Shown here piece after piece: positions 6,390-12,607 of a DNA stretch of 12,607 nucleotides. The position numbers and the translations under genes were made by a program. Positions within the stretch are counted from its first letter, which is position 1. Each line of letters starts with the position of its first letter. Location: positions 1 to 12,607 of the forward strand of contig PIVQ01000137.1 of assembly GCA_003354055.1 (NCBI GenBank). The letters are read 5' to 3'. The stretch comes from Desulfobacteraceae bacterium. GTDB lineage: Bacteria > Desulfobacterota > Desulfobacteria > Desulfobacterales > Desulfobacteraceae. Under the pieces are notes generated by a model, which saw only the letters and a list, made by a program, of their open reading frames with translations, was not told the DNA's origin and ran no database searches.

Positions 6390-9300
6390 TCAAGACTTCC
6401 GGCTGTCCAAAACATTTCGAATCGTTTCAGCCAGATCTTTCATGATCAACGGCTTCATCAACAATCCCTTTACCCCTATTTCCATAGCCTTTTCTTCCGT
6501 CACAATCTGACTGAATCCTGTACAGAGCAGAACCGGGATATCCGGGCGGATCTCCATCATCTTAACGACCAAAAGGTCTCCCCTCATATGGGGCATTGCT
6601 ACATCTGAAATCACAATATCATACCGGGAAGGGGATGCCCTAAAGGCCTCAAGGGCCTCAAGACTGCTTGTCCGGGTACTTACCGTATATCCCAGCCTTT
6701 TCAACACCTGTTTTTCCATGTCCAGAATATTTTCTTCATCATCCACCAGCAGAATGTGTTCATCCCCACCCTTGATGGGCAAAACGTGTCTGACCATCCC
6801 ATCTTCACATATCTTTTTCTCGGCAGGAAAATAAATGGAAAACTTCGCACCCAGACCCGGTTTGCTCTCTACGTTTATGCCTCCTCCCATGCCGGTTACG
6901 ATACCATGGACAACAGACAGTCCCATCCCTGTCCCTTTGCCTTTTTCCTTGGTTGTAAAAAAGGGGTCAAATATTTTATTAATAAGATCATCGGTCATGC
7001 CCATACCGGTATCACTCACAGCCAGACAGACATACGTTCCGGGTGCAATATCCGGAAGCAGCTTTTCTCCGTCCCCGATCTGGGTCTCAGTTAAAGTCAC
7101 CGTTAAGACACCGCCGTTTTCTTCCATGGCATGATATGCATTGGTTGCCAGGTTCATGATGATCTGATGGATCTGTGTGGGATCGGCAGTAACCGGGGCG
7201 CATTCATTTTTGATATGCCGTTTGATCTCAATGGTTGTAGGGATTGTGGACCTAAGCAACTTGAGTGCTTCCTTGATAATATGCTGAATTTTCATCAGCT
7301 TTAATTCAGTGGATTCCTGGCGTGAAAAGGTTAGAATTTGATTGACCAGTTCTTTGGCCCGCATGGCACCGGTATATATTTCATTTATGCTCTCTCTTGC
7401 CGGGTCGTCTTCAGCCACATCCGTCAGCAGAATTTCCGCGTGGCCTGAAATGGGAAAAAGGATATTGTTAAAGTCATGGGCAATTCCGCCGGCAAGGGTA
7501 CCGATGGTTTCCATTTTCTGGGTTTGCTGAAGCCGCCTTTCCAGATTTTGTTTTTCCCTGGTGGAGCGGTACAGGGCTGTGACATCCACCACAGAGACCA
7601 GAATTTTTGAAAGCCCGTTCTTTTCCCTGTTGATAACAGCCTTTCTTAAGATTACATTCCGGGTATTGCCATAAAAATCAAGATTTCTGGCTTCGCCCTC
7701 ATACCAGTCGTCTCCCCTGGTAAAACAGCCCACCTGGTCGATAATATGCTGAGCATCACCAGGTTTGATAAGCCGTGCAAATCCGGACATCAGCTCAGCG
7801 GAGGACCTTGCACCGTACATGGTCACAGCAGCCTGGTTTCCCTGAACAATGTCAACCAGGTTGATCAGGGTATCCACCTCATCCTTGTTTGCCGCAAAAT
7901 ATGACGCAAGGTTGGTTATTCCCTTTTTCCTCAGCGTGTCAACATAGTCGCCAACCCGTGAAAAATCCTGGATATATAATGGGATAGGGGAGTCCTCAAA
8001 CAGACCCTTATGGTATTCCTCGCTTTCCTTTAATTCCGATGCGGCAATTTTCTGGAGGGTGACATCCCTGAAACTCCAGACCCTTCCGACAATTCTATTT
8101 CCCATCTCATGGGGCTTGGAGTACCGTTCCAGAATCCTGCCGTCACTTAAGTCAATGATATCAAAGGAGGCGGCATCGATATTGTCATACAATCCCTGAA
8201 CCCTTTTCATAAAAGATTCAGGAGACTTTAACTTGTCCATGATATAGGCCATGGCCTCTTTATCATCTCCCAGATCGGCAATAGATGCCGGAATGCCCCA
8301 AATATCCAGAAACTGCTTATTATACCCCTTCCAGCGCCGATGGTTATCAACAATCAAGATGCCGTCTGCAGTGGACTCCAATGCGGCTTCCAGCAGGGAT
8401 CTTGCATGATTTGATTCAGCCTCGGCCGACTTGAGTGTGGAAATATCGGTCAGGGAGACAAGCACCCGTTGGGTGCCTTTCACCCGGAGCAGACAGGTAC
8501 TGATGAGAAGATCGAGAATGACCTCATCCCCGTTTTGATTAAAAATCATCTGCCCTGCCTCTTCATTATGGGACTGTCCGGTGTGAAATGTATTTCGTAT
8601 CCTGGTTTTCACAGGACACTGGGCACATTCAGGATTCTGCCCGCATCCGTATCCGTGAGAGGCATTACAGCATTGCAATACATTTCCGCACAAGGTTCCG
8701 GTCAATTCCGTTTTCGGCCTTCCGGAAAAAACGATGCCTTTGTGGTTGATATTGATGACTTTCCCGGCTTCATTCACCAATAAAAGTATATTGGGTACAT
8801 TGTTGAATATGGCATCCAGGTTGGCAGAATGATTCTGAATCTCTTCCCGGGCCTGTTTTTGTCCTGTGATATCGCGGATGGTTCCCACAACTTTGAGGGC
8901 TCGGCCCTCCCGGCTGAAAAGAACGGAACGGGTATCATTCACCCAGATATATCCCTTTGTTCTATGATTTATCCGATACTCCAGACGGAGACCACTGTCG
9001 GCGTCCGTCTTTCCGATCAATCCGATTTTCATTTGTCTGCTGAAATGACTCCAGTCATCCGGATGGATAAGGGACAGCATGAACTCAGTTCCCAGTTCAT
9101 ATATTTCTTCCGGGGTATACCCGCAGGTATTGAAGCTTGAGGGGGTGGTATAGTCAAACAGCTTTGATGCGACATCCACCTGGTAAATGGTATCCTGGGA
9201 GTTGTTTAGTATGGAACGGAACTTTTTATCGCTTTGCCGCAAGGCAAACGTTTTCTGATCAATTATGGCATTCAAATCTGTCTGGTGTGCCTTTAAGCGT

Positions 9301-10181
9301 TTTGAAAGCCGGTTGAAGTTCTGGGACAACTCTTTAATTTCCCTGCCCGATGCCAGGGGAATAGGTTCTCCCAGCAGATCGGCATCATGGCTTATGTCAC
9401 GGACTTTTCTGGACAGTCTTTTTACCGGCACCACAATAATCCGGTTGGTCAAAAACCATTGAAGGGCAAAAGAGAAGATCAACACGCCCAAAAGTCCCAA
9501 CCCCAGTTTTCCGGTCATATCATAGACATCTTCATAGGCCGCACTCAAGGGAATCCTAAGAGAAAAGACAGAAGGTATCACCCCCAATGTTTTGTTAAAA
9601 CTCCGTTCAGATCCGTATCTGTCCAAAAGTTCTTTTGGTGCCCTGTCCGGTGTGCTGTGGCACCTCATGCACGACTCGGTGTACCGCTGCTCATTGGGAA
9701 TCATCAGCACATAATAGGGTTGGCCGTCGATATCAATTGTACCTGACCACTCTTCAAGGCTGTTTTCAGCTTTTCTCTTTTCTAAAAAGCCCCTTTCATA
9801 GGCATTGGCCTCATTGGCAGGACTCCTGGCATCAACGGCAGCATTTTTATAGTTAAACGCCGTAAACCCGTTCTCCTTAACATATTGCGTTATTTTCCGG
9901 TTTGCATATCCGCCATACATCCAGGCCGGATCAAAATAATCATCAGTCAGGCCGTGGGCTTTGATGAGTTCAAGCAAGGGAGGCTGCAGGTCTTTGGTAT
10001 AAAAAACTTTGGTGGCATGCCTGTTGTTCAAAATAATCCGGGCATCTTTTTCAGCTTGAGCCAGGGCCTGATGGATCATTTGACTGCGGACAATCACGAT
10101 ACCCGGTGCTGCAGTAGCCGCAAAGATGATGACCAATAAAACCGTCAGCCTGACATTCAGGCTTGAAGATGAAAATTGCAT
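6390..10181 (-). CDS. Membrane hybrid histidine kinase with c-type haem (DUF3365/Tll0287-like) sensor, HAMP, four PAS, REC
   Basis: Numbered from an in-frame TTG at 10193, which is the alternative start; ATG 10181 (residue 5) has GGA 7 nt upstream and is preferred. Length is 1267 codons from the TTG. Membrane helices at about 16-36 and 228-248 enclose a periplasmic domain with CMRCH (C175, C178, H179), the covalent haem c motif of Tll0287/DUF3365 sensor domains, in the typical setting C-x2-C-H-x-x-P-x-x-A-P-x-x-L. HAMP follows at 249-302, then PAS domains at about 321-447, 455-588, 595-713 and 722-875. The second PAS carries a Cys cluster (C502, C508, C509, C517, C523, C526). The HisKA box is AGGIAHDFNN (H906); HATPase has N1014/N1018, DTGMG at D1061 and GTGMGL; the final receiver has D1151, D1152, D1197, T1225 and K1247, all intact. 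It should autophosphorylate in response to a redox state or haem ligand such as NO, CO or O2 (inferred). It has its own promoter and a leader ORF. Confidence 0.93.
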   Translation of the reverse strand: MQFSSSSLNVRLTVLLVIIFAATAAPGIVIVRSQMIHQALAQAEKDARIILNNRHATKVFYTKDLQPPLLELIKAHGLTDDYFDPAWMYGGYANRKITQYVKENGFTAFNYKNAAVDARSPANEANAYERGFLEKRKAENSLEEWSGTIDIDGQPYYVLMIPNEQRYTESCMRCHSTPDRAPKELLDRYGSERSFNKTLGVIPSVFSLRIPLSAAYEDVYDMTGKLGLGLLGVLIFSFALQWFLTNRIIVVPVKRLSRKVRDISHDADLLGEPIPLASGREIKELSQNFNRLSKRLKAHQTDLNAIIDQKTFALRQSDKKFRSILNNSQDTIYQVDVASKLFDYTTPSSFNTCGYTPEEIYELGTEFMLSLIHPDDWSHFSRQMKIGLIGKTDADSGLRLEYRINHRTKGYIWVNDTRSVLFSREGRALKVVGTIRDITGQKQAREEIQNHSANLDAIFNNVPNILLLVNEAGKVININHKGIVFSGRPKTELTGTLCGNVLQCCNASHGYGCGQNPECAQCPVKTRIRNTFHTGQSHNEEAGQMIFNQNGDEVILDLLISTCLLRVKGTQRVLVSLTDISTLKSAEAESNHARSLLEAALESTADGILIVDNHRRWKGYNKQFLDIWGIPASIADLGDDKEAMAYIMDKLKSPESFMKRVQGLYDNIDAASFDIIDLSDGRILERYSKPHEMGNRIVGRVWSFRDVTLQKIAASELKESEEYHKGLFEDSPIPLYIQDFSRVGDYVDTLRKKGITNLASYFAANKDEVDTLINLVDIVQGNQAAVTMYGARSSAELMSGFARLIKPGDAQHIIDQVGCFTRGDDWYEGEARNLDFYGNTRNVILRKAVINREKNGLSKILVSVVDVTALYRSTREKQNLERRLQQTQKMETIGTLAGGIAHDFNNILFPISGHAEILLTDVAEDDPARESINEIYTGAMRAKELVNQILTFSRQESTELKLMKIQHIIKEALKLLRSTIPTTIEIKRHIKNECAPVTADPTQIHQIIMNLATNAYHAMEENGGVLTVTLTETQIGDGEKLLPDIAPGTYVCLAVSDTGMGMTDDLINKIFDPFFTTKEKGKGTGMGLSVVHGIVTGMGGGINVESKPGLGAKFSIYFPAEKKICEDGMVRHVLPIKGGDEHILLVDDEENILDMEKQVLKRLGYTVSTRTSSLEALEAFRASPSRYDIVISDVAMPHMRGDLLVVKMMEIRPDIPVLLCTGFSQIVTEEKAMEIGVKGLLMKPLIMKDLAETIRNVLDSRKS

Positions 10182-10213
10182 ATAGAAATCCAAATTTTAG
10201 TTTCCAGAAGCAT
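10157..10213 (-). CDS. Short leader ORF overlapping the start of the haem kinase
   Basis: 18 codons plus TGA, ATG at 10213-10211. AAGGAG (10220-10225, minus strand) stands 6 nt before it, by far the best ribosome binding site upstream of the kinase gene. The frame differs from that of the kinase, and the ORF ends 24 nt inside the kinase reading frame counted from ATG 10181. The peptide (MLLETKIWISICNFHLQA) resembles nothing I know. It may couple translation to the weakly initiated kinase or act as an attenuating upstream ORF. Alternatively it is chance, with the strong site simply loading ribosomes near the kinase start. Confidence 0.35.
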   Translation of the reverse strand: MLLETKIWISICNFHLQA

Positions 10214-10219
10214 ACGCCC

Positions 10220-10225
10220 CTCCTT
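10220..10225 (-). promoter_or_regulatory. Strong ribosome binding site not in frame with the kinase
   Basis: Minus-strand AAGGAG, continued by three more G, lies 6 nt from ATG 10213 but 38 nt from the kinase ATG at 10181 and 26 nt from its TTG at 10193. It therefore serves the short leader ORF, not the kinase directly. Confidence 0.55.
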
Positions 10226-10271
10226 ATGGCCATATCATTCAACAGCCTAACTATCTGATATCGTTCGCCGT

Positions 10272-10300
10272 AGTATAGGGCACTATATCCGGACTGGCAA
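10272..10300 (-). promoter_or_regulatory. Sigma70-type promoter for the haem kinase
   Basis: On the minus strand TTGCCA (10295-10300) is followed after exactly 17 nt by TATACT (10272-10277), each matching the consensus at 5 of 6 positions. Transcription would start near 10265, leaving about 85 nt of leader that contains the strong ribosome binding site and the short leader ORF. It is the best promoter match in the window. Confidence 0.6.
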
Positions 10301-10378
10301 GCAGACAAAAAAACTGCTACATAAGCGCAACGCTGTAATGTTGGGGTAACCGCAACGCCGATATCAGAGGAAGCCATC

Positions 10379-11566
10379 ATGAAACTTAGGGGCCGCGCAA
10401 AAATAACTTCACATAATCTGTTTGTAAAAACCCTTAAAACATTGGGTATTTTACAAACAGAACGTAAACTAATTATTGCGCGACCCCTTTCCCGGATAAT
10501 TTTTGTTCCTGCCCTTGCCCTGCTGCTCTTTCTCTCCTGTTCATCCAAGGACAAGGAAAATTTTAGCGAAGCAGCCTGGAAGGAATCGGTTGCATCCACC
10601 CGGACACAAAATCTCTATACCACACACAAAAAAGAAGATATTTTCTTTACCCCCTGGATGAAAATGAAGGATAAAAGTTTTCTGGATGTCCTGGGTTGGA
10701 AACTTTTTTCCTGGCCTGACTATACCCCGGAAGAAAGGGATTTCCTGCCCGATGTTATTCCGGACACCGTCCAAAGGCTGGCCCGGACCAAAGGGGACTT
10801 CATCCTGTGGATCGGCCACAACAGTTTTCTGGTCCGGGTGAATGATCAGTACTGGCTCACAGATCCCATCTTTTCCAAACGGGCGCTGCTGCCGCCGAGG
10901 GTCACTCCACCGGCAATTACCGCAACAGAATTCAACAAGATAATAAAAACACCGAATATCCTCATTTCCCACAATCACTATGACCATCTGGACCGATCAT
11001 CCATGGAAGACCTGCCTGAAACATCAAGAGTATTTGTTCCCCTGGGACTTAAAGACTATGTGCAGACCATGAACAAACCCGGGATCAGGGAAATGGACTG
11101 GTGGGAAGAAATCGATCTTGGCCACGGGGTGCGCCTGGTCTGTCTGCCTACCCAGCACTGGTCCATGCGGATGGATCTTGGGAGAAACAAAAGCCTGTGG
11201 GCAGCCTGGCTGCTGATTACCCCGGAACTGACACTATATTTTGGCGGGGATTCAGGTTATTTCAAAGGGTTTGCCGAGGTGGGGAAAAAATATCCGGGCA
11301 TTGACTATGCATTCATGGCCACAACCGCCTACCATCCCAGATGGTTCATGCATCACCAGCATATGAACGTACCTGAGGCGGTTCAGGGATTTGAAGAACT
11401 TGGGGCAAAATATTTTATTCCCACCCAATGGGGCACCTTTCCTCTGGGCAGTGAACCTGCAGGATTCCCGGGACTGGATCTTCAACGATATATCCAGTCC
11501 AATTATCTGGATTCATCCCGATACAAAGTCATGGATATCGGTGAAATTCTGGAAATCCAGCCCTGA
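10379..11566 (+). CDS. Metallo-beta-lactamase-fold lipoprotein (NAPE-PLD/UlaG-like, COG2220 type)
   Basis: 395 residues, ATG with GAGGAA at 10367-10372 6 nt upstream. A hydrophobic segment (about 40-53) ends in LFLSC-SS, a near-canonical lipobox with C54, so the mature protein is probably a lipoprotein outside the cytoplasm. The fold signature HNHYDH (H198, H200, D202, H203), H260 in PTQHW and D291 in GGDSGY are metal ligands; the region around PRWFMHHQHMN and the WGTF motif at 351-354 place it with the NAPE-PLD/RomA-like branch. The last ligand, His in the usual HWGTF, is Gln350 here, so one metal site may be weakened. Residues 4-37 are encoded by a palindromic insertion (10388-10489). Without it the N-terminus would read MKL followed by SRIIFVPALALLL, a normal signal peptide of a 361-residue protein. 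Substrate unknown; family members act on phospholipids or other phosphodiesters and lactones. Confidence 0.88.
   Translation: MKLRGRAKITSHNLFVKTLKTLGILQTERKLIIARPLSRIIFVPALALLLFLSCSSKDKENFSEAAWKESVASTRTQNLYTTHKKEDIFFTPWMKMKDKSFLDVLGWKLFSWPDYTPEERDFLPDVIPDTVQRLARTKGDFILWIGHNSFLVRVNDQYWLTDPIFSKRALLPPRVTPPAITATEFNKIIKTPNILISHNHYDHLDRSSMEDLPETSRVFVPLGLKDYVQTMNKPGIREMDWWEEIDLGHGVRLVCLPTQHWSMRMDLGRNKSLWAAWLLITPELTLYFGGDSGYFKGFAEVGKKYPGIDYAFMATTAYHPRWFMHHQHMNVPEAVQGFEELGAKYFIPTQWGTFPLGSEPAGFPGLDLQRYIQSNYLDSSRYKVMDIGEILEIQP
10388..10488. repeat. Imperfect palindromic element inserted in the lipoprotein gene
   Basis: The left arm 10388-10433 and right arm 10444-10488 are reverse complements over two blocks: an outer block AGGGG-C/T-CGCGCAA with one mismatch (10388-10400 against 10476-10488), and an inner block TCTGTTTGTAAAA-ACCC with a single-base bulge (10418-10433 against 10444-10461). 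The middle of each arm pairs poorly, and the loop is about 10 nt. CTT flanks both sides (10385-10387 and 10487-10489), a possible short target duplication. The element encodes no transposase and resembles a MITE or protein-coding palindromic repeat. A 102-bp insertion keeps the lipoprotein gene in frame. Confidence 0.72.
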
Positions 11567-11575
11567 AGATCCGGC

Positions 11576-12607
11576 CTAATCCAGACAATGTCGATCGTTT
11601 ACCACAGAGGCCTTTTGCCTGATCATAAGGGCACTGAGGGCTAAAAGTACCGACAAGACCACCAGGGCCGGGGTAAAATTATGAAACCTATCAAACACAA
11701 ATCCTGCCAGGATGGGTGACAATGAGGCCGGAATATTGCTGGTAAACAGCCAGCCGTAAATCTGGCCGATGCTTCCCGTCCCCCAGCTTCTGGAGGCTGA
11801 GGAGACATAGAGGACCAGCACTCCGCCGTAATTAAACCCAGTTACCAGGGAGACGATCATGAAACCTGTACCTGTTTCCAAAAGAAAGGGCGCCAGGGCC
11901 AGGATAACAGCCTGAAAAAAAAGATTGGCCTGAATGGCTGTGGCAGATGCTACCCGATCAAATAAGGCGCCCCAGATCACCCGTCCTGCGGCATTGGCCA
12001 GGGCAAACAGGGAAACAGCCGTGATTCCCACCCCCACGGCATTTCCGTTGCCAAGGTAAAGTTCCTTAAGATTGGCATTGACGGCAAATCCGGCGGCAAG
12101 CCCCATGAACATGGCAAAGTAGAGAATACGGAAATTTATATGGGATAGCACCTGTCCGGGTGCAAGGCTCTTTGCGGGTCCGGCCGCGGTATCTGTATCC
12201 GGGAACCGCATCACAGATCCGGCGAGCACCACTGTAAACAAAAAAAGTGTGCCGAAGACAAAAAATGTATTAAAAGGCGTAAACCCCATGGTGTTTATCA
12301 GGTAACCGCCGATCTGGCTGACCATGGCAGCGCCTCCGCCGAATCCGGCCACGGCAATACCTGTCACCAGTCCCTTGGATTTGGGAAACCACCTGATACA
12401 GACGGCAATGGGCACAATATAGGCCATGCCGGCACCGATCCCGGCCAACAAACCTATCCCCAGCACGGTAAAGACAAAGGAATGAGACCCGAATCCTGCC
12501 AGTAGCCAGCCGCCCCCGAACAGCACCCCACCTGCCATGGCAGAGCGCTTAGGGCCGATCCTGGGCAGAAAATTACCCGCAATCATCATGGTCAAAGGAA
12601 AGGCAAA
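11576..12607 (-). CDS. MFS transporter, OFA (oxalate/formate antiporter-like) type, 5' end outside window
   Basis: The frame is open from the right edge (FAFPLTMMIAGN at the window end) to TAG at 11578-11576, giving 343 visible residues. About ten hydrophobic membrane segments are visible. The loop after the second visible region, NFLPRIGPKRS, matches the MFS cytoplasmic motif between helices 2 and 3, so about the first two helices lie beyond 12607. GFGGGAAMVSQIGGYLI and the aromatic, glycine-rich helices are typical of the OFA subfamily, which exchanges or imports small organic acids. An internal ATG at 12595 is not the true start because the sequence upstream keeps family-like content. It converges on the lipoprotein gene with only 9 bp between the stops. 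The substrate cannot be told from sequence. Confidence 0.85.
   Translation of the reverse strand, partial: FAFPLTMMIAGNFLPRIGPKRSAMAGGVLFGGGWLLAGFGSHSFVFTVLGIGLLAGIGAGMAYIVPIAVCIRWFPKSKGLVTGIAVAGFGGGAAMVSQIGGYLINTMGFTPFNTFFVFGTLFLFTVVLAGSVMRFPDTDTAAGPAKSLAPGQVLSHINFRILYFAMFMGLAAGFAVNANLKELYLGNGNAVGVGITAVSLFALANAAGRVIWGALFDRVASATAIQANLFFQAVILALAPFLLETGTGFMIVSLVTGFNYGGVLVLYVSSASRSWGTGSIGQIYGWLFTSNIPASLSPILAGFVFDRFHNFTPALVVLSVLLALSALMIRQKASVVNDRHCLD

Noticed and set aside
8469..9140. Plus-strand open frames of about 103 residues inside the haem kinase gene
   Set aside because: They are antisense to the Cys-rich and neighbouring PAS domains, with no ribosome binding site and no recognisable motif.
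10290..10320. TGGCAAGCAGAC as a sigma54 promoter upstream of the lipoprotein
   Set aside because: The GG is not followed by GC at the required 10-nt spacing, so the -24/-12 rule fails.
10051..10599. 182-residue open frame on the minus strand across the kinase/lipoprotein intergenic region
   Set aside because: It runs antisense through the palindrome and the lipoprotein start, overlaps the kinase start in another frame, and has no domain-like content.

Overview
The window reads as chromosomal DNA of an anaerobic, sulfate-reducer-like deltaproteobacterium (Desulfobacterota, probably Desulfobacteraceae-like). This is an inference from gene style only: several large PAS/hybrid histidine kinases, a kinase with a periplasmic c-type haem sensor domain, a Cys-rich PAS domain, a PAS protein ending in a Cys-x2-Cys tail that I associate with this group, and an oxalate/formate-type (OFA) MFS transporter. 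No phage genes, transposase, tRNA, rRNA or CRISPR array is visible.

Layout. Positions 1-254 hold the tail of a gene that enters from outside (possibly a ParA/MinD-like ATPase) and a short stretch resembling the end of a metallo-beta-lactamase-fold protein; this looks like a decayed gene junction. Positions 255-608 (minus) encode a small two-repeat, beta-rich protein of unknown function. An AT-rich gap follows, then a 937-residue cytosolic hybrid kinase (945-3758, plus) built as REC-HisKA-HATPase-REC-REC-degenerate HPt-degenerate REC. A convergent PAS protein with a Cys4 tail (3816-4472, minus) is divergent from an AAA+ bacterial enhancer-binding-type regulator (4675-6015, plus) that has no receiver domain and a GVATGV loop in place of GAFTGA. 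Close behind it lies a 52-codon gene (6084-6242) whose product carries a double-glycine leader motif. A perfect 18-bp hairpin separates it from the convergent 1267-codon membrane hybrid kinase (6390-10181/10193, minus), which senses through a haem domain and a Cys-rich PAS domain. That kinase has a good promoter and an overlapping short leader ORF with a much stronger ribosome binding site. Divergent from it is a metallo-beta-lactamase-fold lipoprotein (10379-11566, plus) whose first codons are interrupted by an in-frame palindromic element of about 102 bp. The window ends in a 5'-truncated OFA-type MFS transporter (11576-12607, minus).

How the parts may work together. The window is dominated by signal transduction: two hybrid kinases, one PAS protein without a kinase and one enhancer-binding-type regulator. 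The membrane kinase would read redox state or a small ligand through haem and pass phosphate to its own receiver. The cytosolic kinase begins with an intact receiver, so it could take phosphate from elsewhere. However, the only HPt-like domain in the window lacks its histidine, so any phosphorelay must use an HPt encoded elsewhere or not use one. The strongest leads are the palindromic insertion in the lipoprotein gene, the orphan double-glycine peptide downstream of the regulator, the leader ORF of the haem kinase, and the several catalytic-residue replacements.
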